DNA of 64,000 bases from an uncultured Paracoccaceae bacterium (GCA_947500135.1 CANMQX010000004.1:1-64000), one strand, 5' to 3'; counted from the stretch's first letter, positions 1 through 8,364 are shown. Translations and numbers: made by a program. Notes: generated from the sequence alone by a model not told the origin.

Positions 1-64
1 GGTTCACTTCCATCACCTCAAGAGGCCGACCCGCCTCCAACGCAACCGCCGCACGTGTCAGCAT
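1..64 (-). CDS. frmA: S-(hydroxymethyl)glutathione dehydrogenase, N-terminal fragment
   Basis: Only the first 21 codons lie in the window; the gene runs off the left edge. The reverse strand reads MLTRAAVALEAGRPLEVMEV, which matches the remembered start of class III (glutathione-dependent formaldehyde) alcohol dehydrogenases. The start has a good ribosome site, GGGAGGAG, just upstream. The full enzyme would oxidise S-hydroxymethylglutathione to S-formylglutathione with NAD. The gene is divergent from the I78-type lipoprotein gene. The call rests on about 20 residues, so other zinc alcohol dehydrogenases remain possible. Confidence 0.7.
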   Translation of the reverse strand, partial: MLTRAAVALEAGRPLEVMEVN

Positions 65-176
65 TTCAACTCCTCCCTTGATGTTTTAAAAAACCATCAG
101 CCAAAGGGCGGCGAATTTCAACCATGCAATGACTTCGCCCTTGCAAACCTGCCCCCGGCAGAGAGATGATAGACCT

Positions 177-419
177 ATGAAACGATTATCTATATTGATG
201 GCCCTGGCTGCCTGTGGCGATGCGCCCAGCGGCGGGTCCTGCAACCTTTCGCAGTTCGACGATCTGGTTGGACAAAATGTGGCAATGCTGGCACAGCGCA
301 GCGGCCCTGAATTTGTCATCATCGAAAATGGTGAGGCCTGGATGGGGTCCGATGGCGGAGGAAAAACCATCGTGTTTCTTGATGCAAATCGCAACATCCT
401 CAGCTTTGGTTGCGGGTGA
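177..419 (+). CDS. divergent I78-family inhibitor-like lipoprotein
   Basis: A protein of about 80 residues with a very short lipoprotein-like leader (MKRLSILMALAACGDAP) whose Cys would be lipidated. The rest, from SCNLSQFDDLVGQ to the terminal FGCG, has the frame of a peptidase inhibitor I78 protein: a C-N...L(I/V)GQ opening, a beta-rich middle and a terminal CG. The central VRVI-PG-AVT motif of the family is replaced by FVIIENGEAW, so inhibitor activity is uncertain. I chose ATG 177 over an upstream ATG at 129 because it puts the leader at the N-terminus. The stop overlaps the next gene's ATG by one base, so the two are probably cotranscribed paralogues. Confidence 0.6.
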   Translation: MKRLSILMALAACGDAPSGGSCNLSQFDDLVGQNVAMLAQRSGPEFVIIENGEAWMGSDGGGKTIVFLDANRNILSFGCG

Positions 420-700
420 TGGTGATGCGCCGCACCCTACCGTTTTGCCTGCTTGGTCTGGTCGCGGCCTGTACGGTGCCGGATGCACCGGCCTTGCCGT
501 CGACGCTGGAGGACACGTGCAATGCCAGTCAGTACGGCAATCTGATCGGCCAGGACGCCACAGCTTTGGAAAAGGTTATGTTGCTTGGTCAGGTGCGGGT
601 CATCCGGCCCGGCGACGCCGTGACGCAGGATTTCCGACCCGGTCGGATCAATTTTGGTATCGATACTGACAACCGGATCAGCGACATTTCCTGCGGCTGA
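419..700 (+). CDS. I78-family peptidase inhibitor lipoprotein
   Basis: About 93 residues. A hydrophobic leader ends in a lipobox-like LVAAC. It is followed by a clear I78 signature: TCNASQYGNLIGQ near residues 35-47, then VRVIRPGDAVTQDFRPGRIN, and a C-terminal ISCG. I78 proteins are small secreted inhibitors of serine proteases, known from elastase and subtilisin inhibitors. The ATG overlaps the previous stop (TGATG); a second in-frame ATG lies two codons later. Together with the preceding gene it forms a two-gene envelope-protein unit. Confidence 0.75.
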   Translation: MVMRRTLPFCLLGLVAACTVPDAPALPSTLEDTCNASQYGNLIGQDATALEKVMLLGQVRVIRPGDAVTQDFRPGRINFGIDTDNRISDISCG

Positions 701-955
701 TCTGAGAACGCAGAAAGCTAACGCAGACGTTGCGACCGTTTTCTTGTTGGGCTGTGAGGGAACAAGCGAAAGTCTCCGGTGTCACGAACTGGGTGGGGGC
801 TATTGACCGCAACACCGGAGTAGCATTTCGCTATGTCTATTAATATTGCGTTCACTTGTGGCCCGAGTGCGCAACACCAAGGGCGCTCTGGTGGTGATTT
901 TGCGGCATAACCAAGGCAGGCTTGCTTTTCATCTGAATTGAGGTGACGCTGCGGT

Positions 956-1291
956 ATGAATGTTCATTCCTCCCCCACATTTCAGGCCGCTCAACAAGTT
1001 GCGTTTCACCGCACCGAACTTGGTTTAATTCTGGGCCTTTACGGGCGCATGGTCGCGGCGGGTGAATGGCGCGACTACGGTATTTCGAACCTGCGTGATG
1101 TGGCGGTCTTTTCCATCTTTCGGCGGACGGCAGAAAACCCGCTTTATCGAATCGAAAAACGCCCAAAGCTGCGGATGCGCCAGGGACAATACGCAGTGAT
1201 TGGAATGGATGGGCAAATCCTGAAACGTGGCAATGATCTGCGCCAAGTGTTGCGTGTGCTGGAACGCAAGTTGATCCGCGCGGTCAAATAA
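956..1291 (+). CDS. DUF2794 family protein
   Basis: A 111-residue soluble protein with the conserved block of DUF2794, including VAFHRTELGLILGLYGRMV, AAGEWRDYGI and YRIEKRPKLRMRQGQYAV. The family is widespread in alphaproteobacteria and its function is unknown to me. There is no signal peptide or membrane segment. It stands alone; the convergent NlpC/P60 gene ends seven bases beyond it. The preceding 255 bases (701-955) hold no gene I can support. Confidence 0.85.
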   Translation: MNVHSSPTFQAAQQVAFHRTELGLILGLYGRMVAAGEWRDYGISNLRDVAVFSIFRRTAENPLYRIEKRPKLRMRQGQYAVIGMDGQILKRGNDLRQVLRVLERKLIRAVK

Positions 1292-1297
1292 CGCCTT

Positions 1298-2113
1298 TTA
1301 AAGCCGTTTGCGGGCCACAACCGGCCCGTCACCTTGCGCCTCGATCCGCAGGATGGCCTTGTCAATTGGCTCATAGTGCGTGGACATGTGATGCGCATTG
1401 GCGTGAAGCAACGTGTCTTCATCCACCATGATGCCCACGTGACCTTTCCAGAAAATGAGATCACCGCGCGCAAGCGGTCCCGTCAGGTCCTGCCCCAACA
1501 CGTCCTGTTGCAGATCGCTGTCGCCGGGGCAGTCGATGGCACAGGCTCGCAAGCTGGCGGCGATCAGTCCTGAACAATCGATGCCGCGGGTCGAATCGCC
1601 ACCCCAGAGATATGGCACCCCAAAATGTATCTGCGCGACTGTTGTCGGATCTGAAAAAGGCCTGTCCAATGCGCGCAGGTGGTTTTTGGGCACAAAGCCA
1701 ATATTGGTTTCATAGAATTTCCGCCGTTCATCCAATACCCGAATACGTGCCCCAAAGGGCAAGGCGCAGACCGGCTTGGATTTGAAATCTTCCTGCGCAT
1801 AGGCATGTGTGGACGCAGTCGCGATCCGATGGCTGACAGGGGTCGGGTCCGCCAATCGTGGGCTTTCCACGTAGCCGACATAGCCATCCGCCGTCTGCAC
1901 GAATGACCAGCCGTTGTAGTCTTCAAAAACCGTGACCTCTGTTCCCAGCAAAAGCTGCCTGTCCCGCGCCCCGCCGGGTGCGGCGCAAAGGTCACTGACT
2001 GGGCGTGTCAGCATCATTGGCCAGCCTGCCAGATACTGTTCCGCGCTGACCTGTCCGGCCAGATGCAGTGCCGCCACACGCCCATTGGCTGGTGTCAACC
2101 GCCGGTCGGTCAT
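1298..2113 (-). CDS. NlpC/P60 family peptidase with SH3-like domains
   Basis: A 271-residue protein. The first two thirds look like two bacterial SH3-type segments (about 35-90 and 95-150). The C-terminal NlpC/P60 domain has the catalytic Cys in RGIDCSGL (C180), the His in GHVGIMVD (H225) and a third polar residue at HANAHH (H237). Such enzymes cut gamma-D-Glu-diaminopimelate or related bonds in peptidoglycan fragments. No signal peptide is visible, so a role on imported muropeptides is plausible. Its ATG overlaps the stop of the upstream M17 aminopeptidase by four bases, so the pair probably processes cell-wall peptides together. Confidence 0.85.
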   Translation of the reverse strand: MTDRRLTPANGRVAALHLAGQVSAEQYLAGWPMMLTRPVSDLCAAPGGARDRQLLLGTEVTVFEDYNGWSFVQTADGYVGYVESPRLADPTPVSHRIATASTHAYAQEDFKSKPVCALPFGARIRVLDERRKFYETNIGFVPKNHLRALDRPFSDPTTVAQIHFGVPYLWGGDSTRGIDCSGLIAASLRACAIDCPGDSDLQQDVLGQDLTGPLARGDLIFWKGHVGIMVDEDTLLHANAHHMSTHYEPIDKAILRIEAQGDGPVVARKRL

Positions 2114-3489
2114 AGGTTCAACAGCCGGGGCAGGGCGTCGAATATCGCGCGCGCGCCCATCCCAACCCCGCCTTTCGGGCGTGCCGGTGCCGTAGTCGGC
2201 TGCCAGCCATAGATGTCAAAATGCATATAAGGGCTTTCGACAAAGCGGCGCAAAAACAAGGCGGCGGTGATCGATCCGGCAAACCCGCCTTTTGGCGCAT
2301 TGTCCAAATCTGCGATCCCCGGTTCGATCATCGCCTCATAAGGGGTGTGAAACGGCATCCGCCAGACCGGGTCAGCCACCTTGTGCGCTGCCTGCGCAAT
2401 CGCATCCGCATGATCATCATCATCAGTATAAAACGGTGACAGATCTGGTCCCACGGCAACCCGCGCGGCACCGGTGAGCGTGGCCATTGAGATGACAAGA
2501 TCAGGGTCATCCTCGTCCGACAGCGTCAGCGCATCGGCCAGGACCAAACGCCCTTCCGCGTCCGTATTGTTGATTTCAACCGTCAATCCCTTGCGCGATG
2601 TCAGGATATCCTGCGGCCGGAACGCATTGCCATCAATGCTGTTTTCAACTGCCGGGATCAGGACACGCAGCCGCAACGGCAAGCCAAGCCCCATGATCAT
2701 ATGCGCCAGGCCCAGCACAGTTGCTGCACCCCCCATATCCTTTTTCATCAATCCCATGGACCCGCCCGGTTTAATGTTCAGCCCGCCCGTGTCAAAACAA
2801 ACCCCTTTGCCCACGAGTGTCAGCTGCGGTCCCGCATCACCCCAGCGCAGATCCAGCAGGCGCGGCGCGCGGGTCGAGGCGCGGCCAACCGTGTGGACCA
2901 TCGGAAAGTTCGAGGTCATCAGATCATCGCCCGTGATCACGTTGATCGCGGCCTCATGTTCAGAGGCGAGGGCGCGCGCGGCATCCTCAAGCTCGTCCGG
3001 CCCCATATCGGATGCAGGTGTGTTAATCAGGTCGCGGGTCAGTGCCTCGCCTGTGGCGATGGTCTCAATCCGGTGGGCATTGACCCCATCTGGCGCCACC
3101 AGCTCTGCGCCTGCCTTGGCTGGTTTGCGATATTTGTCAAAGCTGTAGCCCGCCAGCAACCACGCCAATGCGGCCTCTTCCAGTGCCTGGCCAGACAGGC
3201 CCGTTTCCAGTTTGTAGACAGCTTTGGGCAGTTTGCTGGCGGCGGTTGCGATATGAAATCGTCCGCGGGCACGTTTTGCCGCAGTTCCGTACCCGATCAG
3301 CCCCATCACGATTTGGCCTGCATCATTTGCCACGGTCACGACCTGCCCCAACGCCCCGGTGAAATCCTGTGCCTTGGCCCATGCCTGCGCCGCGTCCGGA
3401 AGCTTTGCCAATGCGGCCTCCAGATCATCGGCGTCAATCACGTGCAGAGGTATCGCAGCATCGGTAGCTGCAGCAAAGGCGAGCGGCAT
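2110..3489 (-). CDS. M17 leucyl aminopeptidase family protein
   Basis: A 459-residue cytoplasmic metallopeptidase. The dinuclear metal site is intact: K228 in VGKGVCFDTGG, D233, D251 in MKKDMGG, and the family signature NTDAEGRL at 308-315. The N-terminal part (about 1-140) is short and divergent, as in PepB-like members. It removes N-terminal amino acids from peptides. It overlaps the downstream NlpC/P60 gene by four bases, a pairing that suggests recycling of peptidoglycan peptides. pepA and pepB cannot be told apart from sequence alone. Confidence 0.9.
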   Translation of the reverse strand: MPLAFAAATDAAIPLHVIDADDLEAALAKLPDAAQAWAKAQDFTGALGQVVTVANDAGQIVMGLIGYGTAAKRARGRFHIATAASKLPKAVYKLETGLSGQALEEAALAWLLAGYSFDKYRKPAKAGAELVAPDGVNAHRIETIATGEALTRDLINTPASDMGPDELEDAARALASEHEAAINVITGDDLMTSNFPMVHTVGRASTRAPRLLDLRWGDAGPQLTLVGKGVCFDTGGLNIKPGGSMGLMKKDMGGAATVLGLAHMIMGLGLPLRLRVLIPAVENSIDGNAFRPQDILTSRKGLTVEINNTDAEGRLVLADALTLSDEDDPDLVISMATLTGAARVAVGPDLSPFYTDDDDHADAIAQAAHKVADPVWRMPFHTPYEAMIEPGIADLDNAPKGGFAGSITAALFLRRFVESPYMHFDIYGWQPTTAPARPKGGVGMGARAIFDALPRLLNL

Positions 3490-3552
3490 AGGGCATCCTG
3501 TCAGGTTCTTATTACCCGTCAGATTACCCGGTCGCCACCTTCCTGCAAGCGC

Positions 3553-3969
3553 TTATAACTCGCGGAAATTCCACACCTCGGACACGGCCACATCAAAACC
3601 GCGTTCCAGCCGGGCCATTGTCGCCTCTAGCGCGACACCATCATGCTGCTGCAGACAATTGGCAACATGATGGGCCGAGATCGCAACCTCGGTCAGGCCG
3701 ATCTGGTTGGCGACACTGGCCACCCGTTGGGCGGGTTTCAGCATCTTGGCAAAATCACAGCGCGCCATTTCGGTTTGCATGATGTCCAGCCGCATGGCGA
3801 TATCTTCCAGCACGCGGCATACGACCTCTTCCGCATCCTGCGCGTTTTTCTGCGCAAAAAGCTGGTTCAGCGGGGCCGGGTCGAAATGCAACTGATCAGG
3901 GCAGCGCAAGACGACGACATCATGATCGGGTTCTGCCACAAGGGGCTGAAGAGGTGTAATATTTGTCAT
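3553..3969 (-). CDS. hypothetical protein, possibly a degenerate Hpt-like helical domain
   Basis: 138 residues, soluble and mostly helical. I do not recognise the family with confidence. The C-terminal part (about 70-130: MLKPAQRVASVANQIG... HHVANCLQQHDG...) has the spacing of a histidine phosphotransfer four-helix bundle, but the expected H-x-x-K-G phosphorylation motif is replaced by KPAQ. This is a weak structural analogy, not an identification. The gene is divergent from the carbonic anhydrase, with about 110 bases between them. Confidence 0.5.
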   Translation of the reverse strand: MTNITPLQPLVAEPDHDVVVLRCPDQLHFDPAPLNQLFAQKNAQDAEEVVCRVLEDIAMRLDIMQTEMARCDFAKMLKPAQRVASVANQIGLTEVAISAHHVANCLQQHDGVALEATMARLERGFDVAVSEVWNFREL

Positions 3970-4083
3970 GGGGATGATTTAGGACATCAAAGTTCCCAGA
4001 AGGTTGAGACCCAACATAAAAATCTCTCGAAATCCATGAAAATGCAACGTATTTAGGGCGGAACATCTTCGGGGACGACACAT

Positions 4084-4731
4084 ATGAAACATGCACGTGC
4101 GCTGCCAAATTACCTGGTCACACGCTACAAAGGCTGGAAGGCAACAACCTATGCCGAGAACAAAGGTTGGTACCGACATTTGGCCCAGGATGGTCAACAT
4201 CCTCGGGCAATGGTGATTTCATGTTGCGACAGCCGGGTGCATGTTACAGCCCTTTTCGGGGCTGATCAGGGCGAGTTCTTTATTCATCGCAATATCGCCA
4301 ATCTGGTGCCACCGCATAATCCGGACGGGCATCACCACGGCACATCGGCGGCGGTGGAATATGCGGTCCAGTCACTCAAGGTCAGCCACCTGATCGTTCT
4401 GGGCCATTCAGGATGCGGCGGGGTCGAGGGTTGCTATAACATGTGTTCCGGTCACGCCCCCGAGCTTGAGGCCAGCACCAGCTTTGTGGGGCGTTGGATG
4501 GATATCCTGCGACCCGGGTTCGAATCGTTGCCTGATGGTGATGAGCCAACCCGCAAGCGGGCGTTGGAAAAGGCATCCGTGCTGATATCACTGGAAAACC
4601 TGATGACCTTCCCTTTCGTCAAGAGCGCGGTAGAAGATGACATGCTGACATTGCATGGGCTCTGGAATGATATCGGCGAAGGTGGGCTAGAGGTTTATGA
4701 CCGCGACGCGGATGCATTCGTCGCAGTTTGA
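4084..4731 (+). CDS. beta-class carbonic anhydrase
   Basis: 215 residues, the usual length of bacterial beta-carbonic anhydrases. The zinc site is complete: C47-x-D49-x-R51 in SCCDSRV, then H108 and C111 in GHSGCGG. The enzyme interconverts CO2 and bicarbonate, supplying carboxylases such as the acetyl-CoA carboxylase whose alpha subunit is also in this window. No signal peptide is seen, so it is cytoplasmic. The ATG has a GGGGA ribosome site about nine bases upstream. The gene is monocistronic, with a perfect inverted repeat after its stop. Confidence 0.92.
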   Translation: MKHARALPNYLVTRYKGWKATTYAENKGWYRHLAQDGQHPRAMVISCCDSRVHVTALFGADQGEFFIHRNIANLVPPHNPDGHHHGTSAAVEYAVQSLKVSHLIVLGHSGCGGVEGCYNMCSGHAPELEASTSFVGRWMDILRPGFESLPDGDEPTRKRALEKASVLISLENLMTFPFVKSAVEDDMLTLHGLWNDIGEGGLEVYDRDADAFVAV

Positions 4732-4740
4732 CCGGTTGGC

Positions 4741-4766
4741 GTAAGATGGGTTTAAACCCATCTTAC
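4741..4766. terminator. perfect inverted repeat between convergent genes
   Basis: A 26-base perfect palindrome: GTAAGATGGG, centre TTTAAA, then the exact complement. It starts nine bases after the carbonic anhydrase stop and ends eleven bases before the stop of the convergent DUF4139 gene. The RNA would form a stable stem read from either side. It lacks a clear U tract, so a bidirectional or mRNA-stabilising stem is as likely as a classical intrinsic terminator. Confidence 0.6.
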
Positions 4767-4777
4767 CTCGTCATAAC

Positions 4778-6439
4778 TCAGCGCAGAACATAACCGGTGG
4801 GCCAGGTCAGCGTGTAATCCAGCGTGACCTCCTGCTTGGCACCTGCGGCCACATCCAGTTCCCATTCCAGAATGCCACGCTGCCCGTCGGGGTCGCGCTG
4901 TGTGACTGAAGGGGATGCGTCGAATTCCACTTCCAGATCATCCTGTTCTGAATAAGGGATTGCATCGCGCAACAGCACTTTCCAATCCTGACCAGTCAGA
5001 TTTTCGACGGTCATGACGGCCGCCTCTTTCAACTGGTTCGCACTGGAAAAGACGCCAATATCGCCTTCGCTTTTGCTGGGTGTGGTGCGGGTCAGGCGCA
5101 GCCCGTCCAGCGGGCCAAATCCCATTTCCGTGTCAGCACCGGCTGCCAGTAGCGGTAGGTTGCCGAACCCGATCATCGTGCCATCTGCAAAGATCAGCGC
5201 CTGGCCGGGCAACAGAACCTCCTGCGTGGTATTGGTGAATTCGGCCATACGGTAGGCGATTGCGTCACGGCTGGGTGCTGCCTCTGCCCAGACGTCGGCG
5301 TCCAGTTCCAATGTATCCAGCGGCAGGCGCAGATCATCCACACCGTTGCGAATATCGACACGGCCCGGATAGGTGTAAGTCACTGTCGCGCCGCTGAAAT
5401 CGGCCTGCGCCACCATCGCGGGTGCCTCCATCACCTCTTCTGCCAACCCCCCAACGACAGAGCGGCTGATCATCGGTGCCGGATCCGCCATCATCACAAC
5501 GCCGCGTTCTTTTTCCAGATCATCCTCCGAGATGATCCGGCGTGCCTGCGCCCAGACCCCGCTTGGCGCGATCTGTTCGCCGGGCCGAGCGGTAGACAGC
5601 ACCAGTTTTACATCCAGCCAATCCTGCCCGGTTTCCTGACTGACAACGACCGCCCGGTCGATATCCAGCCCTGCCGCGTCACCCGTGGTCAGGCGCATGT
5701 CGTAAACCGGCGACCAGTTGGCGTAGCCTTCCAATGTGCTGACATCAATCGTGACCTCACCCGCCTCCGCCGCATTGACGGTGAATGTCAGGACAGACCC
5801 TTTGATGTCGGGCGCCATCAAGGCAGCCAGTGCTTTGCGTGCATCATCCAGCGCCTCAACATCGTCTTCGCGGTCGCGGATGGCTGCCTGGGCCTCTTGT
5901 TCGGCGGTGAAGGCTTCCTGACGGACGGCGAGCGTTTCAGTGCCCACCATCTGGGCGAGTTCCCGAATATCGGCAACCGCGCTGGCGGTCAGGGTTTCGC
6001 CTGCACTTGCCTGCGACAAGCTTTGCAGGAATGCGATTTGTTCTTCGGCGGCCTGCACACGCAGCCGGATTTGCGCAATCGCGGCGTCACGATCCCGCAA
6101 CACGGCTTCCAGCCGTTCGACCTCATCCTTGGCGGCCTGGATTTCGGGGGACGTCTGATCCGGTGTGACCGGCAAACGATCCGTAGCCAGGTTTACAGCC
6201 CCGATCTGCACGCCTTGCGGGGCTGACAGGCGCAACCCTTCGGTTGCCAAAGCTTGTGGCAGGCCGGGCACGATGATGTCGTGATTGCCCGCTGGCAGAT
6301 CAAGCCTCACAAGGCGGCTGATTGTGGCAAGGCCGGGATAGATCGTGACGGTGTCAACCTTGGCCTCGCCGGTGATCGTATCGGCAAAGGCGGGCGCGGT
6401 CAGCGCGAGCGTGCTGGCTGTCAGAAAAAGGCGAAGCAT
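4778..6439 (-). CDS. DUF4139 domain protein (mucoidy-inhibitor MuiA-like), exported
   Basis: 553 residues with a Sec signal peptide (MLRLFLTASTLALTAPAFA). An N-terminal DUF4140-type beta segment follows (VDTVTIYPGLATISRLVRLDLPAG, about 27-55). Next comes a long charged helical region (about 95-200) that should form a coiled coil. A beta-rich DUF4139 half (about 210-553) includes YANWSPVYDMRL and the closing TLTWPTGYVLR. The family is periplasmic or surface-exposed and its biochemical role is unclear. The gene stands alone, with its own short upstream region (6440-6480). Confidence 0.8.
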   Translation of the reverse strand: MLRLFLTASTLALTAPAFADTITGEAKVDTVTIYPGLATISRLVRLDLPAGNHDIIVPGLPQALATEGLRLSAPQGVQIGAVNLATDRLPVTPDQTSPEIQAAKDEVERLEAVLRDRDAAIAQIRLRVQAAEEQIAFLQSLSQASAGETLTASAVADIRELAQMVGTETLAVRQEAFTAEQEAQAAIRDREDDVEALDDARKALAALMAPDIKGSVLTFTVNAAEAGEVTIDVSTLEGYANWSPVYDMRLTTGDAAGLDIDRAVVVSQETGQDWLDVKLVLSTARPGEQIAPSGVWAQARRIISEDDLEKERGVVMMADPAPMISRSVVGGLAEEVMEAPAMVAQADFSGATVTYTYPGRVDIRNGVDDLRLPLDTLELDADVWAEAAPSRDAIAYRMAEFTNTTQEVLLPGQALIFADGTMIGFGNLPLLAAGADTEMGFGPLDGLRLTRTTPSKSEGDIGVFSSANQLKEAAVMTVENLTGQDWKVLLRDAIPYSEQDDLEVEFDASPSVTQRDPDGQRGILEWELDVAAGAKQEVTLDYTLTWPTGYVLR

Positions 6440-6548
6440 TAGGTGTCTCCTGCATATTACGCATCGTCGTTATACATCTTTGACGCGGGTCGGGACGCAA
6501 TCCTTGGTGGAAACAGAAATTTTTTTGAATTGATGTCTGACGTACCAA

Positions 6549-6582
6549 CAAAAAAGGGCGCCCAGTTGGACGCTCTTTCTTT
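6549..6582 (-). terminator. intrinsic terminator of asd
   Basis: Read on the minus strand, about 20 bases after the asd stop: a stem AAAGAGCG pairing with CGCCCTTT (one G-U pair), a loop near TCCAACTGGG, then a run of six T. This is a standard rho-independent terminator. The plus strand also ends in a T-rich run, so it may work in both directions. Confidence 0.75.
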
Positions 6583-6599
6583 AAAATCAATGGGTTATA

Positions 6600-7622
6600 T
6601 TAGCCTTTCTTGAGGCATTCCCGACCCAGAAGTTCCGCAATCTGCACTGCATTTAGGGCCGCACCCTTGCGCAGGTTGTCCGAGACGCACCACAGGTTCA
6701 GCCCGTTATCAATGGTGCTATCCTGCCGGATACGGCTGATGAAGGTCGCGAAATCACCTACGCATTCAACCGGTGTGACGTATCCACCATCCTCGCGTTT
6801 ATCGATCACCATTACGCCCGGTGCTTCGCGCAGGATGTCGCGGGCTTCATCCTCGTCCAGGAAATCCTCGAACTCGATATTCACCGCCTCGGAGTGACCC
6901 ACAAAGACTGGTACACGCACGCAGGTTGCCGTCACCTTAATGGACGGATCGACGATCTTTTTCGTCTCAGCGACCATCTTCCATTCTTCCTTGGTCTCAC
7001 CGCTATCCATGAACGCGTCGATATGCGGGATCACGTTGAATGCGATCTGCTTGGTGAACTGCTTGGGCGGCTTGTCATCGGTTGGGTTATACATCGATTT
7101 TGTCTGATCCCAGAGCTCATCAATGCCACCTTTGCCCGCGCCGGACACGGATTGGTAAGTGCTGACCACAACACGTTTAATCCGGGCGCGGTCATGCAGC
7201 GGCTTGAGTGCGACAACCATCTGGGCCGTCGAACAGTTTGGGTTCGCGATGATGTTTTTCTTGGCATAACCGTGGACGGCGTCGGCGTTCACCTCGGGCA
7301 CGATCAGCGGTACATCGGGGTCATAGCGATACAGCGAAGAGTTATCGATGACCACACAGCCCGCCTTTGCGGCCTTGGGCGCGTAAATCTTCGTCGCCTC
7401 GGATCCGACGGCGAAAAGCGCGATATCCCAGCCCGTGAAATCAAAGGTGTCCAAGTCCTTGGTCGTCAGGGTTTTTTCGCCAAAGCTGACTTCGGTGCCC
7501 AGCGATTTACGGCTGGCAAGTACGGCAAGCTCGTCGACGGGAAAGGCCCGTTCGTCGAGGATGTTCAGCATTTCGCGGCCCACGTTACCCGTGGCGCCGA
7601 CAACGGCGATTCGATAGCCCAT
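6600..7622 (-). CDS. asd: aspartate-semialdehyde dehydrogenase
   Basis: 340 residues. The NADP-binding motif is GYRIAVVGATGNVGREML at the N-terminus, and the active-site Cys lies in NPNCSTAQM near residue 130. Downstream are the substrate-binding SYQSVSGAGKGG-type segment and the conserved C-terminal half. It reduces aspartyl phosphate to aspartate semialdehyde for lysine/diaminopimelate, threonine and methionine. I start it at ATG 7622, preceded by AAGGAG, and not at the open-frame start 24 codons upstream, whose extra residues do not look like the family. lysA, the last lysine-pathway gene, is elsewhere in this window. Confidence 0.95.
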   Translation of the reverse strand: MGYRIAVVGATGNVGREMLNILDERAFPVDELAVLASRKSLGTEVSFGEKTLTTKDLDTFDFTGWDIALFAVGSEATKIYAPKAAKAGCVVIDNSSLYRYDPDVPLIVPEVNADAVHGYAKKNIIANPNCSTAQMVVALKPLHDRARIKRVVVSTYQSVSGAGKGGIDELWDQTKSMYNPTDDKPPKQFTKQIAFNVIPHIDAFMDSGETKEEWKMVAETKKIVDPSIKVTATCVRVPVFVGHSEAVNIEFEDFLDEDEARDILREAPGVMVIDKREDGGYVTPVECVGDFATFISRIRQDSTIDNGLNLWCVSDNLRKGAALNAVQIAELLGRECLKKG

Positions 7623-7786
7623 TGGCTGGCTCCTTGGTTGCAAGTGGGGCCTATTAACCCGCAGGGCGACAAAGCGAAAGGGGGGACGGCGCAACGTTCG
7701 GTGCCTGTGCAGACGGACGGTCGGGCAGTTTGTGGCCCGAATCGCCCGATATGTGGTTAACGCCGTGATTTTGCTGAAAATCAGTT

Positions 7787-7830
7787 GTCGGCAAAACGTC
7801 GGCCAGACGTCGGCAAAGCGTCGGACCCCG
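7787..7830. repeat. four 11-bp tandem repeats, consensus GTCGGCAAAAC
   Basis: Units: GTCGGCAAAAC (7787), GTCGGCCAGAC (7798), GTCGGCAAAGC (7809) and a decayed GTCGGACCCCG (7820). The spacing is exactly one helical turn, so a protein bound to each unit would sit on one DNA face. No replication initiator gene is nearby, so plasmid-style iterons are not supported. It may be an operator array or simple replication slippage. Confidence 0.6.
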
Positions 7831-7962
7831 CAGCGCCAAATCGCCTGATGAACGGGGCGCGCGGTGCAATCGCTAACAAACCCCTAACTTTGTGCCGAAA
7901 GGCACCGAACCGTCGCAGGACAATCGTTATGTCAGAAGAACGGGCGCATTTCGCATCGGTGA

Positions 7963-7977
7963 TTAACGCCACGTTAA
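7963..7977. promoter_or_regulatory. candidate CtrA binding site, TTAA-N7-TTAA
   Basis: TTAA CGCCACG TTAA matches the full alphaproteobacterial CtrA consensus exactly, 123 bases upstream of the 8101 start. A weaker TTAA-N7-GCAA occurs at about 8433, upstream of the chemoreceptor-like gene. In roseobacters CtrA is known to control motility and chemotaxis genes, which fits the neighbour. Two four-base boxes can occur by chance. Confidence 0.45.
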
Positions 7978-8100
7978 CTAACTTGTGAAACATCCTGCCC
8001 TTAGGGTCACATGCGCGCGGTTTGACCTCAGAAATGTCGCGAGGCGCTGTGTGTGTGCGCCGTATGTTGAAGAGTAAAACTTGTCTACGAGGAAAATAAG

Positions 8101-8364
8101 ATGAACAGGAAATCCATTACGATGGCCGTGCTTTCCGCGGCGTTTCTTGCATTTGGTCCGATGGCGGCGTCGGCTGATCCTATCACGCTGACAACACTGG
8201 ATGAACAGGTGCAGTTGCAAGGCGAATTTGTTGGTTTTGCCCAGGACGCCTATATCGTTGAAATCAATGGCAGCCGTCTGCATGTGCCTGTGCTGCTGAT
8301 GACATGCGAAGGTGTTGACTGTCTGGACTTTCAACCACGCGCCACGGCGGGCGACCAGAGCTAA
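8101..8364 (+). CDS. small exported protein of unknown function
   Basis: 87 residues with a clear Sec signal (MNRKSITMAVLSAAFLAFGPMAASA). The mature part has a short beta-rich segment (LTTLDEQVQLQGEFVGFAQD... YIVEINGSRLHVPVLLMTCEGVDC) with one Cys pair that may be disulfide-bonded. The segment resembles a small N-terminal module I remember from some rhodobacteral periplasmic binding/OmpA-type proteins, but I cannot name the family. The start has AGGAAA eight bases upstream. The CtrA-type site lies in its upstream region. Confidence 0.65.
   Translation: MNRKSITMAVLSAAFLAFGPMAASADPITLTTLDEQVQLQGEFVGFAQDAYIVEINGSRLHVPVLLMTCEGVDCLDFQPRATAGDQS

Larger units (their letters stand above)
7623..8100. 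other. gene-free intergenic stretch with repeats and a CtrA-type site
   Basis: 478 bases between the divergent asd and the small exported protein gene. It holds four 11-bp direct repeats (7787-7830) and one perfect TTAA-N7-TTAA motif (7963-7977). A 67-codon open frame inside it (7785-7988) has low complexity, contains the repeats and lacks a good ribosome site, so I do not call it. I see no tRNA- or riboswitch-like fold. Confidence 0.6.

Noticed and set aside
2701..3558. 285-residue open frame opposite the M17 aminopeptidase
   Set aside because: It lies on the other strand of a gene with an intact active site; its composition (many His, Arg, Cys) is that of an antisense shadow.
7787..7830. 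Replication-origin iterons
   Set aside because: No initiator gene, DnaA boxes or partition genes are nearby; the array is short and its fourth unit has decayed.
7785..7988. 67-residue open frame in the asd-8101 intergenic region
   Set aside because: It is built on the 11-bp repeats, lacks a clear ribosome site and looks low in complexity.
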